A stretch of DNA of 64,000 nt from Loxodes magnus (lineage: Eukaryota; Ciliophora; Karyorelictea; Loxodida; Loxodidae). Of the stretch, positions 49,289 to 61,322 are shown in pieces (position 1 is the first letter of the stretch; each line of letters begins with the position of its first letter). Where the stretch lies: NCBI GenBank assembly GCA_946699065.1, contig CAMPDV010000718.1:91612-155611 (forward strand). Direction: 5' to 3'. A program made the position numbers and the translations under genes. The notes below the pieces were generated by a model. It was not told the origin of the DNA. It did not search any database and saw only the letters and a list, made by a program, of their open reading frames with translations.

Positions 49289-51276
49289 AAAGTTTATTAA
49301 GCACTTACGCTAACTAGACAAAGTTGATATCAGTGAAAAAATACTCAATCAAGAAAAATAAAAATCTAGGACTTTTGCGAAAAAGCTTCAAAAATAGGTT
49401 TTCTTCCTAGGTTTAGAAGTTAAAATACAAATCATCTCATAATTTATTTAGGTAGAACTTATTAGCAGAAAGCATTAATCATATTTTATTTATATTTTAA
49501 TTCTATCTATTAACTTTAAACTTTTAAACTTCATATGATTTAGAAACACTTTTAAAATTAAAGTTTATTATATAATAACTTATTAAAATATAACTAATAT
49601 ATTTACACTGCAAATTACAAAATTGCATAGTAATAACAAAACAGCCTTATATACAATAAAAGCATAAAGTCTCTAATTGAAAAAGTTATTATGAAAGAGG
49701 AATTTATTCTGAAGAAATAATTTTAATACTAAACATTTTTAATGATATTTAGATATAGATTTAATAACTTTCTCATTCTATAATGCATCCTTTATATTCT
49801 AATTAAACTTTCTCTTAATTATGGGTATTTTTTAAATATCTGTAGTATAATAAGGATATATTTATACATATAGTTAGGCTTCTTCTTTAGGTTTCTATTT
49901 CCTTTATTAAATAACTTTATATCATAAAATAAACTAAATTTTTCCCAAGTTTATTTCATAGCAATTATAAATTATATTAAGTTAAAATTTAAACGAAGTA
50001 ATACCCTTCACTATAGATCTTAAACTTTTAATGAAATCAAGCATTTAGAACTAAAAAATATAATAACAGACTTAAATCTAAAGATTTGAGAGTTGTAAAT
50101 GTAGATTTTTTCTTAATATCTTTTGTTTATCTTTCAGTCTTTATTTTAAAGGTATTACATATTTTCTAAACATATTATTTTATTTTTAATTTAGTGTTTA
50201 GTTAAATTATATGGGTATATAAATGCAAAAAGATAGAATTTTAAAGATATTACTTATATAGGTTTCTGCTTTCTTTTTATATATTACTCTTAAGCTTACT
50301 AGTCACCCCTAAGGTTTTTTATACATTTAAATTGCTTAAAGATAATGATATTTATAATTTATTCTTTATACCTTTCTACTTCTATTATAGATATAAGTAA
50401 TTTATATTAATTAAAAAATAACTTAAAACGAGAAATAGACAATTAAGATAATTATGAGATAGATAAAAATATTGGTAGAAAGCTTTTGTTAGACATCTCT
50501 TAATATCCTAAAATAAAATTAAGCACAATAAATAGAAAGCAACAATTTAATAATATAGTATTAGATATTTCATCTAATACTCTAAAATTATATTAAGATA
50601 CATATTTCTTTTATTAAATCATACTTTATATTTATCTTAGTACCAAAGCTTTTAGAGTTGGTAATTATTATTATCTTAAGCATGGAAAATTAAAAAAGTA
50701 TTAAATTACTTTTTTCAAACATTAAAAACTTAAATTTTTATCATTTTTAGTTTTTTAGTTATGAAATAAGAAATAGATAAAGATAAAAACTAGATCATAT
50801 GAAAGTAGAATTATGGCATTTAGAACTTAAATTAAAAATAGTTAAAAATGTAGCTTTTATTCAGATTCTATTTCTCTTAGGTAATATCACTAATATAATC
50901 ACGTGCTAGTACCTTTAAATAATTTAAAATATAAACATTTGAAGCATGAATGTATGATACTATAGCAATTATCTACTCATATCAATAAATACTCTATATT
51001 TGTTGCTTTCCAAATACATTTACTCTGTAAAAGCTATTCTTAACCATTATTAATATCAAAGAATTGTAAAATAGTAAGTATTGATAAATGAAAATAACTT
51101 TTCATTGAAGATAAAATTATAAACAAATATAAAACAACTATTGCATTTTCAATCAGTTCTACTTTGATAATAATTTTTATCAATTCATTTGGAAACAATA
51201 CCATTAGCTTCTGACTTCTGGTATTATTTTTAGAAAGAATCCAAAGTAATTGACTGAAAAATTAAGAATCTTTTAC
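49289..51276. other. AT-rich, no gene seen
   Basis: Downstream of the channel gene. No supported frame, RNA or repeat partner. Confidence 0.4.
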
Positions 51277-54200
51277 TCATTAGGTTATTTATTTTATAAT
51301 TATAAAAAACTAAAAGTGCATATAGAAAATCAACTACAGATGTAGTAAGGTAGGGAACTAATTTATGATATTTTTAAATAAATTTAAAATTATGAAAATT
51401 AATAATTATTCTATTTCAATTTCTTCTTTGCTCTTATCAATACTGATTAAATAATCACTGTCTTTGTTTTAGTTAGTTACCTCAACTATTTATTTTGCTT
51501 TATTGTAGCTTTGAATATTATCCTGGTTATCCTAGGTTTTCTGGGCTTTCTAATTATTTTGAAGATCATTTAAATCTTCCTTTTGATATTTTTATATCTA
51601 TACGCTCGGAATTTTTTTCTCTTCTTATCCCTAAAAGATATCAGGGTCTAGAAGTTAGTTTTGGGTTGTCTTCTATTTATCAGTATATTAGGGGACCTAT
51701 TATCTCTTATCTGATGTTTTTTTAACTGCATAATTGACAGTTAATAAATTTTAATTTTAACTAGAAGATTTTTCTAAATTTTATGTATCTGGCTAAACAG
51801 AAGAATTCGGAGTTTAATTTGCAAATACTTTTTAAGGAAATTTCGTCTTTTAAATTACACTCTTCGATTGCTTATTTCTTTATAATCCAGATAGCAAATA
51901 TTTACTAAAGTCTATCTTCTATTAATCATTAAAACTTTTATGCTATTAAATGTAAATTTAGCTTGCTCCCTCTTATCTTAAGATTATCTACTCTCTTAAT
52001 AGTTAATTCTGGTATTTTATATTTTTTTCAAATTAAATATTATTTCCTTAAGTGTTTTGCATATTTTGCTATTATTTTCTTACTATAATTTCATCAAGCT
52101 ATTTAAGCTTATTTAGATATTCCTTCTTTATGCTTATTTACTTCTTCAAATTCTTAAACTTTTCCTCTGTAAATAATGCTTTCAAATCTGGCAATATATT
52201 TTAGCCAGCCATTTTAGTGAATCTTTTCTTTATAGATTCTGTGTTAAATGTATAGTTAATTATTTACTAGAACTGTGAGTTGTTTGCCTCATTGATTTAT
52301 TAAATAGAGCTATCCTCATTAAGCTACTAAACTGAATTTTAATAACTTACTTTGTTGATTGAAAAATCAATTTCATCCCTCTGCGCTTGTAACAGGATTA
52401 GCTCTGTCATAATCCTAAACTAATGACTTACTTCAAAGAATTGAGTAGCTTTTTACTCGTAGTAATGCTGCTCTGAATTCAATTTCTCGTCAAAATTTTT
52501 GACTTTATTTCCCTAGCACTTTTTTAATATTTAACTCTCAGGGAATATTAAATAGATAAAGCTAATCATAATCCCTAATATTAGGAAATAATGCATTTCT
52601 TAGCCTAAGTGATAATAGAAGAACCAAGATGAAACTGAGTAAATCAGAAGATAGTAAGAAAGTAATTCTGTCATACTTTAGTTCAAATGAGGCCCAAGGC
52701 TTAAAGAGCGGCTGCATCGTCTAATAAAAGTATACTTGTCTATCCAGTATTTGATAAGGAATCCTATCAAAGTAATGACGTAGGCAAAAGGTAAAACAGA
52801 TGAATAAGCTAAAGTAGTTATTAGAGTCTTATTTATATGAGAGTAGCTACTTATAACATTAAAAGGCTCATCTTCGTACAAACTATTTAACTAAGCTTAA
52901 GAATGATATGTTTCTTTAATTTTAAATCGAACATAAAGTCTTTTCGCTTTTTTAATTATTTACTTAAAGTTAATCAGTAACTTAAATAAAGGAATGAGAG
53001 CAAATGCAACTAAGAGTTGGCAAATACCATTTACAAGATTGCAGTCTTCGAACCAGTTTTCTACTTCTTGCTCTACCAATAAAATTATAAAAGCTGAGGC
53101 AAAACTCTATGCTAAGGTTATTTTTCTAGTAACACTTGTAGTAAAGTTAGTTCAGGTTTCATGCTTTTACAACACACTTATCATGGTAAGGATGGTATTC
53201 AAAAGCTAGTTAAGTATTAAAATTACTATAGCTTGCTAAATCTCATCAGTTCAATTACTTATAACGTTTTCTTTATTTTTATGTATCATAGTTGATTTAA
53301 AGTAATAAAGGAAATAAATTCCTCCTACCAAAATGAAAACTGTTGAGAGTCATACCATAAAGGTATATTTTAGCTTTTATATGAAATTTATGCCTAAGTT
53401 CTCTCAATAGATGTCACTAGGATCTGGAGGTTCGATTGAAATAACAAATTCTCAGTTTTTTTCTGACTATTTACCTTTAAACCATCTTGTTAAAATCTGT
53501 TTAGCTCATTTAACTCATTACTTTAGGATTTTCACTAAATTTTTAATGTACATAATAAGCATCAGATTATGTTCTTAAAGTAACGAAAGCCTATCCTGTA
53601 GTTAAATTTTCAATTTAAATTTCCTTCTTTTCAGTTTCGTCTATTAAATTCTAAATTTCGTTCAATTTCTATTAATAAGACTCCGAATCTTATTTTTTTT
53701 CTTTGCATTGATCAAAGCAAGCTCATTTTTTAGTACTTTAATCTATTTTTTACGCCTACTCAATAGCGTTTTTCTTAAGCTCTACTTTCTTGTATTATTT
53801 AACTAGTTTCATATAATTTTATAGCTTAACTGGGAATATTATCTTAGAAATTTCGCATTTCTTACCATCTGCTCTTCCTTAATTTTCAATAAAATCTTTT
53901 AGCTCGCTTTTTGTTATTCCATCAGGAAGATGCTTTAGTCAAACTACGTAATCTTTTGGCTGAATTATTTTAATATCAATTTCGATTATTTTTTTCTAGC
54001 AGTATCTCTTGCAGATGATTACTACTGCCATCATTAAAAATAAGTTCAAAAGTTAAAAAATTTCAAAGTAAATTGGAATTTAACCTTCAGACTAGCTATT
54101 TAAGTAGTACTTTATACTGTTTTTAAGTTAAAGTACTGACTCATCGTCAATTTTCTAATGCTTATTTTCGCTTTGCAATATGCAAAGGATTCATTGAGCG

Positions 54201-54940
54201 AATCCAAAGGGAAAAAAGGCAATAGAGAGTAGAATAATTATAAACTTGAAGTATATGAAATAAAGACTAAATCCTATTCCAAAATTTCCAAATTCGTCTA
54301 CATTGAAATTTATTGAAAAATCTTGACCTTCAACTGGAAGACCACAACATTCGCAGAAAGTGTTGTTCTCAATATTTTGAAAATCAATTTTTTTAATTCT
54401 TTTAGCTTTATTGTGAAGTTAAGCTAACTCAATAGATCCTTAGTTTACAGCTTCGAATCCTTTTCTGAATTCCTCATAGCCAATAGACTTTCTACTTTCG
54501 ATGTTTTTTTGTAATTTTATTTTTGTTGGACTAAAAATATCAATTTCTTGGGTACAGGACATTCCCTTCTGATCATCAACATCATTAATTTATTTTTAAT
54601 CGGACTAAGACTACTCTTTTTCATTATTTACTAATATTTACTCTTCTTATGTTGGAACTTCAGCATCTAATTCTTAAATTCTGATTTTAAAAACATTACT
54701 ATTATCAAAGTTTTCAGTATTGGTCTTTCTATAATGATTCTAACCATTCTGTTTGATTTTATCATTTACACTTTTATTTTTCTTTTAACTAACTTTTATT
54801 TTCTAATGTTTTTAGTTAAATACATCTTCTTTAATAGAGTTATTTAAGTTATCAATCCCATCACTTAAATGCTCTTCTTACGGATTTAAAAAAGAAGGAA
54901 TGTTGGTTGGATCTTCATCTTTTTCATCAATACTAAACAT
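51277..54940 (-). CDS. OSCA/TMEM63 (CSC1-like) mechanosensitive-type ion channel (1212 aa)
   Basis: ATG 54940 to TGA 51279-51277, two exons. Residues 1-220 are hydrophilic with a CECCGLP motif at about 210. First membrane helix about 225-250, second about 300-320. A cytosolic RRM-like domain follows (KDYVVWLKHLPDGITKSE near 330; AFVTLRTQSDAYYVHQKF before 473). Then comes the family hallmark EPPDPSDIYWENLG (about 495-508) ahead of the multi-helix pore region (to about 825), and a long Gln-rich cytosolic tail. Eight internal TGA (codons 250, 334, 406, 488, 504, 522, 555, 588), including the hallmark W504; none in the last 620 codons, where Trp is TGG. The real end may be a few dozen codons earlier, as the last 40 residues look like AT-rich 3' sequence. 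Role by family: stretch- or osmo-gated cation channel. Confidence 0.82.
53497..53521 (-). other. 25-nt spliceosomal intron in the channel gene
   Basis: Starts GTAATGAG and ends CTAAACAG on the minus strand, phase 0. Reading through it would put the gene out of frame and lose the DIYWENLG hallmark. Removing it joins SENPK to ILTRWFKG and keeps one frame to the end. Confidence 0.75.
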
Positions 54941-56189
54941 CTTTAATACTAATATATAGCAAATGTTTCTTAATACACTAAATCATGCTATTTAAATTAA
55001 ATTATTTTAGTAATAAATAAACAAATAAATAAGCTTATTTACCTCTTTCTTCTTAGCTTACTTAAACTAGGATTATTTATTAGATGTAATAAGCTTAATA
55101 TTATTATCATAGCTTTGGTACTTATTTTTTTATTTTAGCAATTAAGCTATCATTGCCTAATCATCTAATGGGTTAAGATATTATCTAACATCTTCTTGGT
55201 TCATATTTTTAAGCCCTTCTAATCAAGAGACTAATAGAAGGAAATTAGTTATGCAAATAAGATCTTACAAGTAATTATTAGTAAGAACTATGATCTTTAT
55301 TTATACCTAATATGCTATAAGGGTTTAATAGTATACTCATATAAGTATTTAGTGCATATTAAGAATAATATGCTTAGTGCTAGTAAATATGTTACTGTAT
55401 ATGTAACTAATATAACTATCAATGATGCTATTGCTTAAATAAGTAACTCTAGTTATATGTAATTTATGATGTATTCAATCAATGCTATACTTAAGATATA
55501 TCAAATCTGCTAGCTTTATACAGTAAATTTTATAGTGAATTTTATTAAAGGAAAATTGCCAAGAGTTATGATATCAAATCTGGGAAATTTATAGTTAATC
55601 AAAATTAGAAATTAGTTGAAAGAAGTGGAAGTTAACTATTAAATACAGCTAGTTGCTAGTCTTTCGGTTTTAAGAGTATTTTATATCGAATAGCTGATAT
55701 TTTAGAAGTTGTAATGAATAAATTTATATAGTATCTAACTGCATCTAAAAAGTATATCTTGAAAGAAATTTAATAAGCATATAGAACAGAAATGCAAGAA
55801 AATTATAACATATCTAAGAACTAGACTAATTCAAAAGAAAGGTAAGGAACATATAGTATAGTAGCAGTATATGGCTAAATAGTTATTTAAGTTATATTAA
55901 TTGTTTTTTAACCTTAAAATTTAATTTACTAGCAAAGTTTTAGTTAAAAGTGCGAAACTTAAAAGCTTTTACAAAATAATTTTTCTTTTAATATTTTTAT
56001 ATGCTAAGAGCCAGTTTTATTTCGAATTTGTCAATTAAAAGATCTTTTATTGAGAATGTTAGGTAAAATTCTTAAGGCTAAAGATTTTAAACTTATAATT
56101 TAGGAAGAAGAAAAGATAGAGTTATCATCTCAATTAAAACTTTGTTAAGGAATTTTTAATTTTTTCTAGTTTATTTTCTTTGTTAGTTT
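54941..56189. other. AT-rich, no gene seen
   Basis: Includes the promoter side of the channel gene; no element could be picked out. Confidence 0.35.
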
Positions 56190-56204
56190 TTAAATTAGGG
56201 GTTA

Positions 56205-56519
56205 ATTAATTTAATTTTAAACTAAAAGAGTTTTTGGACTGCAACTTCTTGCAGTTTAACGACCCCAACACTCCTTCATGGGATAACGGGTATATCCTGT
56301 TGCTTTCGAAAAGCAGCTGCCAGGGAGCTCCATCGCTATGGGCAGCCAGGCTTCAAGCCCCTACCAGGAGTGGATAATCAAGAGGAAGGCGTTCCCTTGC
56401 AAAGGTTGACTTTTACCAGGAACTTTCTCAGCGACAGGAAAGGAACTTGTTCCTAGCCATAAAACCAGAAAGTATGATTCAGAAGGTCAATCTCAGCTCC
56501 CACCATCTTTTTAATTATC
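56205..56519 (-). mobile_element. S2b: SINE-like element with perfect 15-bp target duplication
   Basis: Flanked by TTAAATTAGGGGTTA at 56190-56204 and 56520-56534. It aligns with 30423-30732 through shared blocks such as CCATCGCTA, CAGGAAAGGAAC and CAGAAGGTCAATCTCA. The end hairpin here is CTGCAA, loop CTTC, TTGCAG on the plus strand, fully paired although the sister has a different stem. A second hairpin, TGCTTT/AAAGCA near 56308, is also compensated. Non-coding in my reading. Confidence 0.78.
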
Positions 56520-56730
56520 TTAAATTAGGGGTTATAAAAGATAGTAAATCAATGCAAAAATGAAAAGATAATTAGTTACATAGGAAAAATAATAAATGCT
56601 AGAAAACTTAAGTGTAAGAGTAGAAGGAGGGGAAAATAAGGTTAAAAGAAACATGATATTTATAAACTTTTATAGGGATGAGGTATCTAATTTAGTAAGA
56701 AACTTCAAAGAGTACCATTTTCATTAAAGT

Positions 56731-56785
56731 GAATAAATACGATTATAGATTAATAACATCTCTTTGGGAGCGCAGCTTTTACAAT
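56731..56785 (-). other. Diverged S1 3'-end module, copy 8
   Basis: AATAAATACGATTATAGA and GGGAGCGCAGCTTTT line up with the S1 end (AATAAATTTGATTATAGA and GGTGCGCAGCTCTTT). The hairpin stem is mostly lost. Confidence 0.45.
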
Positions 56786-56819
56786 ATTAATATTAAAAGA
56801 AATTTTTCATATTTCTTTT

Positions 56820-57138
56820 TATCATTCTAGCCATCCATTGAATAACAACAACTTCTCTAGCTGGAATCTACTTTTTTAAAAATTATTCTTAAATCTTGAG
56901 TCAAAAGCTCCTGTCATCTTGAATAAGATCCAAATAAGAATTGTAATAATTCATTATTAGGCCCGTCAGTCAAACATTCATACTATTAACGAGAATCCTC
57001 GAAAAAATTATGCTTGTCTCTTTTGAGTTTATCCCCCTTCCTCGTGGTGGCATCTAATACTAGATTACTCGCAAAGAGTATACACTGAACCAAATTAACC
57101 TACTAATTCTTCTGACTATTGCCTAAATCCATATTTTT
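56820..57138 (-). CDS. Unrecognised ORF beside an S1 remnant
   Basis: From ATG 57138: MDLGNSQKNQQVNLVQCILF, then ASNLVLDATTRKGDKLKRDK and NELLQFLFGSYSRWQELL. Composition is protein-like and GC is slightly raised. The end is uncertain; another frame also looks coding past 56930 (PAREVVVIQWMARMIKRN), so a frameshift is possible. Its first 80 bp have a worn copy at 47206-47290. Perhaps part of a retroelement protein. Confidence 0.35.
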
Positions 57139-57740
57139 TATATAATAATTAAATTATTAGTTAATTTTATACTTTTGATTAGCAAATAGTAGGAATAGCA
57201 AGTTTAAATTCTTAAATAATTATCTAAGCTACTAATAAGATTAAAAAAATAAGGATTTAGGCTTTAAATCCGATATTATTAAGTTTTATCATAATCCTTT
57301 AGTTTTAAATTAGAGAAAATTTAGAAATAATTGATAAGAGATTTAATTTCGCGAATAAAGAAGCAGGCTAAATAATTTTATTTATAACTTCTATTAATTG
57401 ATAGCTATATTTTAATCTGCTTATGCTAGTTAATTTAAGGTAAATTAGAAATACCTTCATTTGCTAAATTTAAAAAGCTTAACTTTTTATTGACTTTCTG
57501 TTAATTAATCTCTCTAAGAAGACTCTTAAAATTATAAAATTACTGAGACTATGAAAAACTAGCATCAATGATTACATTAATTCATATTAACTAATTTTAC
57601 AATATTGTGATATTATTGGACTAAAAAAGCAAAATTTTAAAGAATCAAAATAGCTTAGACAAAATTTATCTGGCTAATAATAAGCTAAAACTCGATAAAA
57701 ATGACTTGAAAAACAGAATTTAAATACAATGAAATTGTTA

Positions 57741-58575
57741 ATAATAATAATAATGAACTTAAAGTTTAAAAGTCTTGCAATACCTGGAATCTCAACCAGT
57801 TTCTTGCTGCCATTTTTTTAACGTGGATGGATACCACGACCGAGTTTTTTACGTGGGAGGTAACCACTAAAAATCTCCGAGTTTCCAGCAAATATTTTTC
57901 TTTTATAGACTCCGGCTTCAGTAATTCATAGCCTATTAAGAGTCTTTCACGTTCTTATTTGTTCTTTTATTTATATTTATTTTCAGCCACCACAATTTTT
58001 CAATAAATGTTATCTTGACTTGCAATACCAACATTGTTTGGTTTATCTTTTCAAAGGTTTTTTCTAAAATACTTTTTTTCAAGCTTATTTATTTGTTTTA
58101 TTAAATCTTATTCAATATTTTCATCTTTCTGTTTTTCTGCAACATCTTTTTAAATTGATTCCTTTTCAATGATCATGTCTTGATTTTGTTTAAGGTTCGT
58201 TTGAGACTATTAGTATAATTATTATTTCGTTAATAAATTATTCTGGATTAACTGACGTCTATTTATTAGCAATTCATTATTTTGATTATCTATGAAGTTC
58301 ATTAATTCTCTGATTTTTTCTCCTTGGTTGTAAATTATTTCTTGATACTCAGAAATTTTATTTTCATTTAGTCGAGCTATAAAAAAAGTTCTGAATTCTC
58401 TCCAATCTTACCTTGATTCTTCTGAGCTGTTCCTATCATAACTTTACCTTCTGATGAGGAACTCGATTTATCTTCTAGTTTTTGTTATTTAAGTAATTGT
58501 TTTCGCCGCTTTCCTTTTTGCGTTTCTAGTTAAGTTTTTGGAAAGGCGTATAGATTGTTCCATTTTTTTTAATTC
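57741..58575 (-). mobile_element. Complete family 3 retroposon, 835 bp, perfect 16-bp target duplication
   Basis: TACAATGAAATTGTTA at 57725-57740 and 58576-58591. On the minus strand: leader of 12 nt, ATG at 58563, MEQSIRLSKNLTRNAKRKAAK, coiled coil (NQGEKIRELMNFIDNQNNELL), then a -1 change at A-AAA-AAC to the knuckle CWYCKSRQHLLKNC (W = TGG), C-terminus RKIFAGNSEIFSGYLPR, and an (ATT)5 tail touching the left duplication. No polymerase is encoded. The crisp duplication suggests a fairly recent insertion. Confidence 0.78.
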
Positions 58576-59465
58576 TACAATGAAATTGTTAAATAAAGTC
58601 AATTATAACTTGATAAAAATAAGAGTTAAATGGGAAGAGCTTTTAACCAACAAAATATTAAAATAATTTATTCAGATAAATTAAGTCAAAAGATTACTTT
58701 AAAAATTTAGCTTAACACTAAGTCATCTTATTACTTACTAAGAAATTTGAAGAAAACTGATAGCTTAGTATGAAAATTAAATAAAATGCAGTTGATAGGT
58801 TGAAAATTATAGATAGATTAAGAAATAGACTACTATGATATCTCTTTAAATTTATTAATTTATAATAAAATAAAAATATTCATACTTTACAACTAATTTT
58901 AACGATCTTGAAGCTAAATTGATTTCTTCGACATATTATCTCCCAATTTTTCCACTTTAGGTTTATCACAAAAGTTTAAGTTTAGCAAATTTACCAATTT
59001 TAAATTTAATCCTTAATCTCAAACCCAATTTAGAGCAAACTTTTGACTGAAGGTTGAATTCGATTAAAAAGGTTATATTTTCCTCTATTTTATTGCCGTC
59101 AAAAGTATTTTAGTAACTTTTATATGTCTTTAATACTTAAAATTAATTAATTATAATTAGGGCTAAATAGTTAAGCTAGAAATAAGGAAAATATGATTTA
59201 AAAATGTATTTAGTTTAAAGATATATGAATATGAGTAGCATTTTCAATAGACAATTAAGGAATTTCACTATAGCATAAACTTATTTAAAATTGAATAATT
59301 TATATAAAACTTTAGAAAATTCATTTGGAGATTTAATTTCTTTTATAAAATATGATCTCATTTATTAAAGAAACTTCATTAGTGCTTATAAAAAGTTATA
59401 TATTCTCTCTAAGATGTTATTAAATTAATTCCTCAGTTAAAAATATTAATTTCAATCTTAAGTCA

Positions 59466-60130
59466 AACTTAGCAAGAATTTTGTCCTTAGGTTATTGAAG
59501 TTGTATGTTATAAACATTGCTATAAATTCTTTTATTCAATGAATCATAAATGTATTCAGTGCAACGAAGGATTTGAATTTAAGGCAGATTCTTGTGCTTT
59601 TTGTTTAAAACTTCATATGAAGATGGGTATGCTTTATAATATTCTTAAACATAATAAGTTTATAATAATAGTCAGTTTTGTGTATTACATAAAGAAACCA
59701 ATAGAGTTGTCTTGAATGTGAGTACTAAGAAGGGAATTTGCTTAAAGTTTGAAGAACCTTTTATCCTTTTCCAAGAATAATGCGTTGCCAGCTGTCCTAA
59801 TGAGACTTACTATGTTTATAACTATATATGGTAAAATATGAAAATAGTATCCAGAACTGCTTAAGTTGTAGTATAGAAGGAGAAATATATACTAGATGCC
59901 AAGATTCATATGTTTTATTAGAAAACGAACGGGTTTTTAAAATGTCAAAGAGAAGGATATTTAGCTTATAATGGAATATGTCTAAAATGCAAGGATAAAT
60001 AAAGAAACTGTTCAAGTTTTAGTGATAATGGAGAAATTTGCAGTTAGTGCGAAAGACCTTATCTATTATTTGAAAATACTTGTGTATTAAAACTGTTCTA
60101 TCGACGTATTTTACAGTTATAAAGTTATAT
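59466..60130 (+). pseudogene. Fragment of furin-like repeat region (F6)
   Basis: Cysteine repeats of the F family in shifting frames: CIQCNEGFEFKADSC, KFEEPFILFQEQCVASCPNETYYVYN, YNGICLKCKDKQRNC. Frameshifts and lost cysteines. No jelly-roll or membrane part. Decayed. Confidence 0.7.
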
Positions 60131-61214
60131 GTTTAAACTTACTCAATTTCAGATTCGATTTAAGTCAATAAAAACATGATAAGTCAAGGCTTGAATATAA
60201 AAAAATTAATTCTTTACTTAGTAATTTTAATTTAAAAAGCCTTATAAATTAGTTAAATATCAAATATAAAAATATTAGCACTATTTAATACAAAAATAAT
60301 AATAAAAAATAAAAAAACAATAAGAATAATAGATATTATTAAAAATAATAAATACATATAAATTTATTTAATTTATTTTAAAAGTCTAATTCTATAACAT
60401 AAAACGATGCTGTTTCTTAGATTCAAATTATAATTAAATAATTTTAATATAAATATAAATTTGAATACATTTAGTGGATTTAATATATCCTTAATATTAT
60501 TAAAATTATTCATATATTTATATTTAATTTTCTTTAAATTTTTTAAATTTATTTATTTATTTTCTTTAATAGTAATAAGTTGTTTTTTACAGTCTTAAAA
60601 GTAGTTTACTTTTTAATTAGCATTATTTCTTTAAAATATTTGCATAATATCTAAAATATATCTATATATTTAATTTCTTCTAACTACAAAAGAATATAAA
60701 GTTGATATGCTATTTAATATTATAATTTTTAATAAAATATAAATAAGCTTTATTAATAAAGTTGCTATAAACAATAAATTTTAGTTTTATTATTTTTTCT
60801 CATAAAAGAAATTAATAAATTAATATATTTAACTTAGCAAATATTTTAAACTATTTAAATCTCTATTATATAATAAGCTCTTTATTACTAAATATTTTTA
60901 AAATAAATCTTTTACCATTCTATAGAAAGATTAAAAATTAAAGAGTTGAAAGAAAAATAAAAATAATGATATTTATTAAATAATTTAAATTTATAAAATT
61001 AAAATTTTAAGTATTTTAATAAAGTTAATTATTTAAATATTTTAATTAACAATAATTAAGAAGTTAATTTTGAAAAAGTTTAAATTATTGGAATTTTATA
61101 TACAATACTATATCCGAAAATATTAAATTATATAATTATATAATAATAGATAAATATAAAATATGCATATAGTATGTATCTTCTAATCTAATTTAAAAAT
61201 TTATAATATAAATA
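60131..61214. other. AT-rich, no gene seen
   Basis: No supported frame or repeat partner. Confidence 0.4.
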
Positions 61215-61322
61215 AGCAAAATTACTATATATATATAAAATGGCTTCTAAGAAATAACAGAACTTTGAACAAAACATTTAAACAGGAAAATCTCTTTAAA
61301 ATAAAAAAACGAAATAATTACA

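Noticed and set aside
52678..53209. Separate small ORFs on both strands
   Set aside because: Fragments or shadows of the OSCA/TMEM63 gene once TAA/TAG/TGA are read as amino acids.
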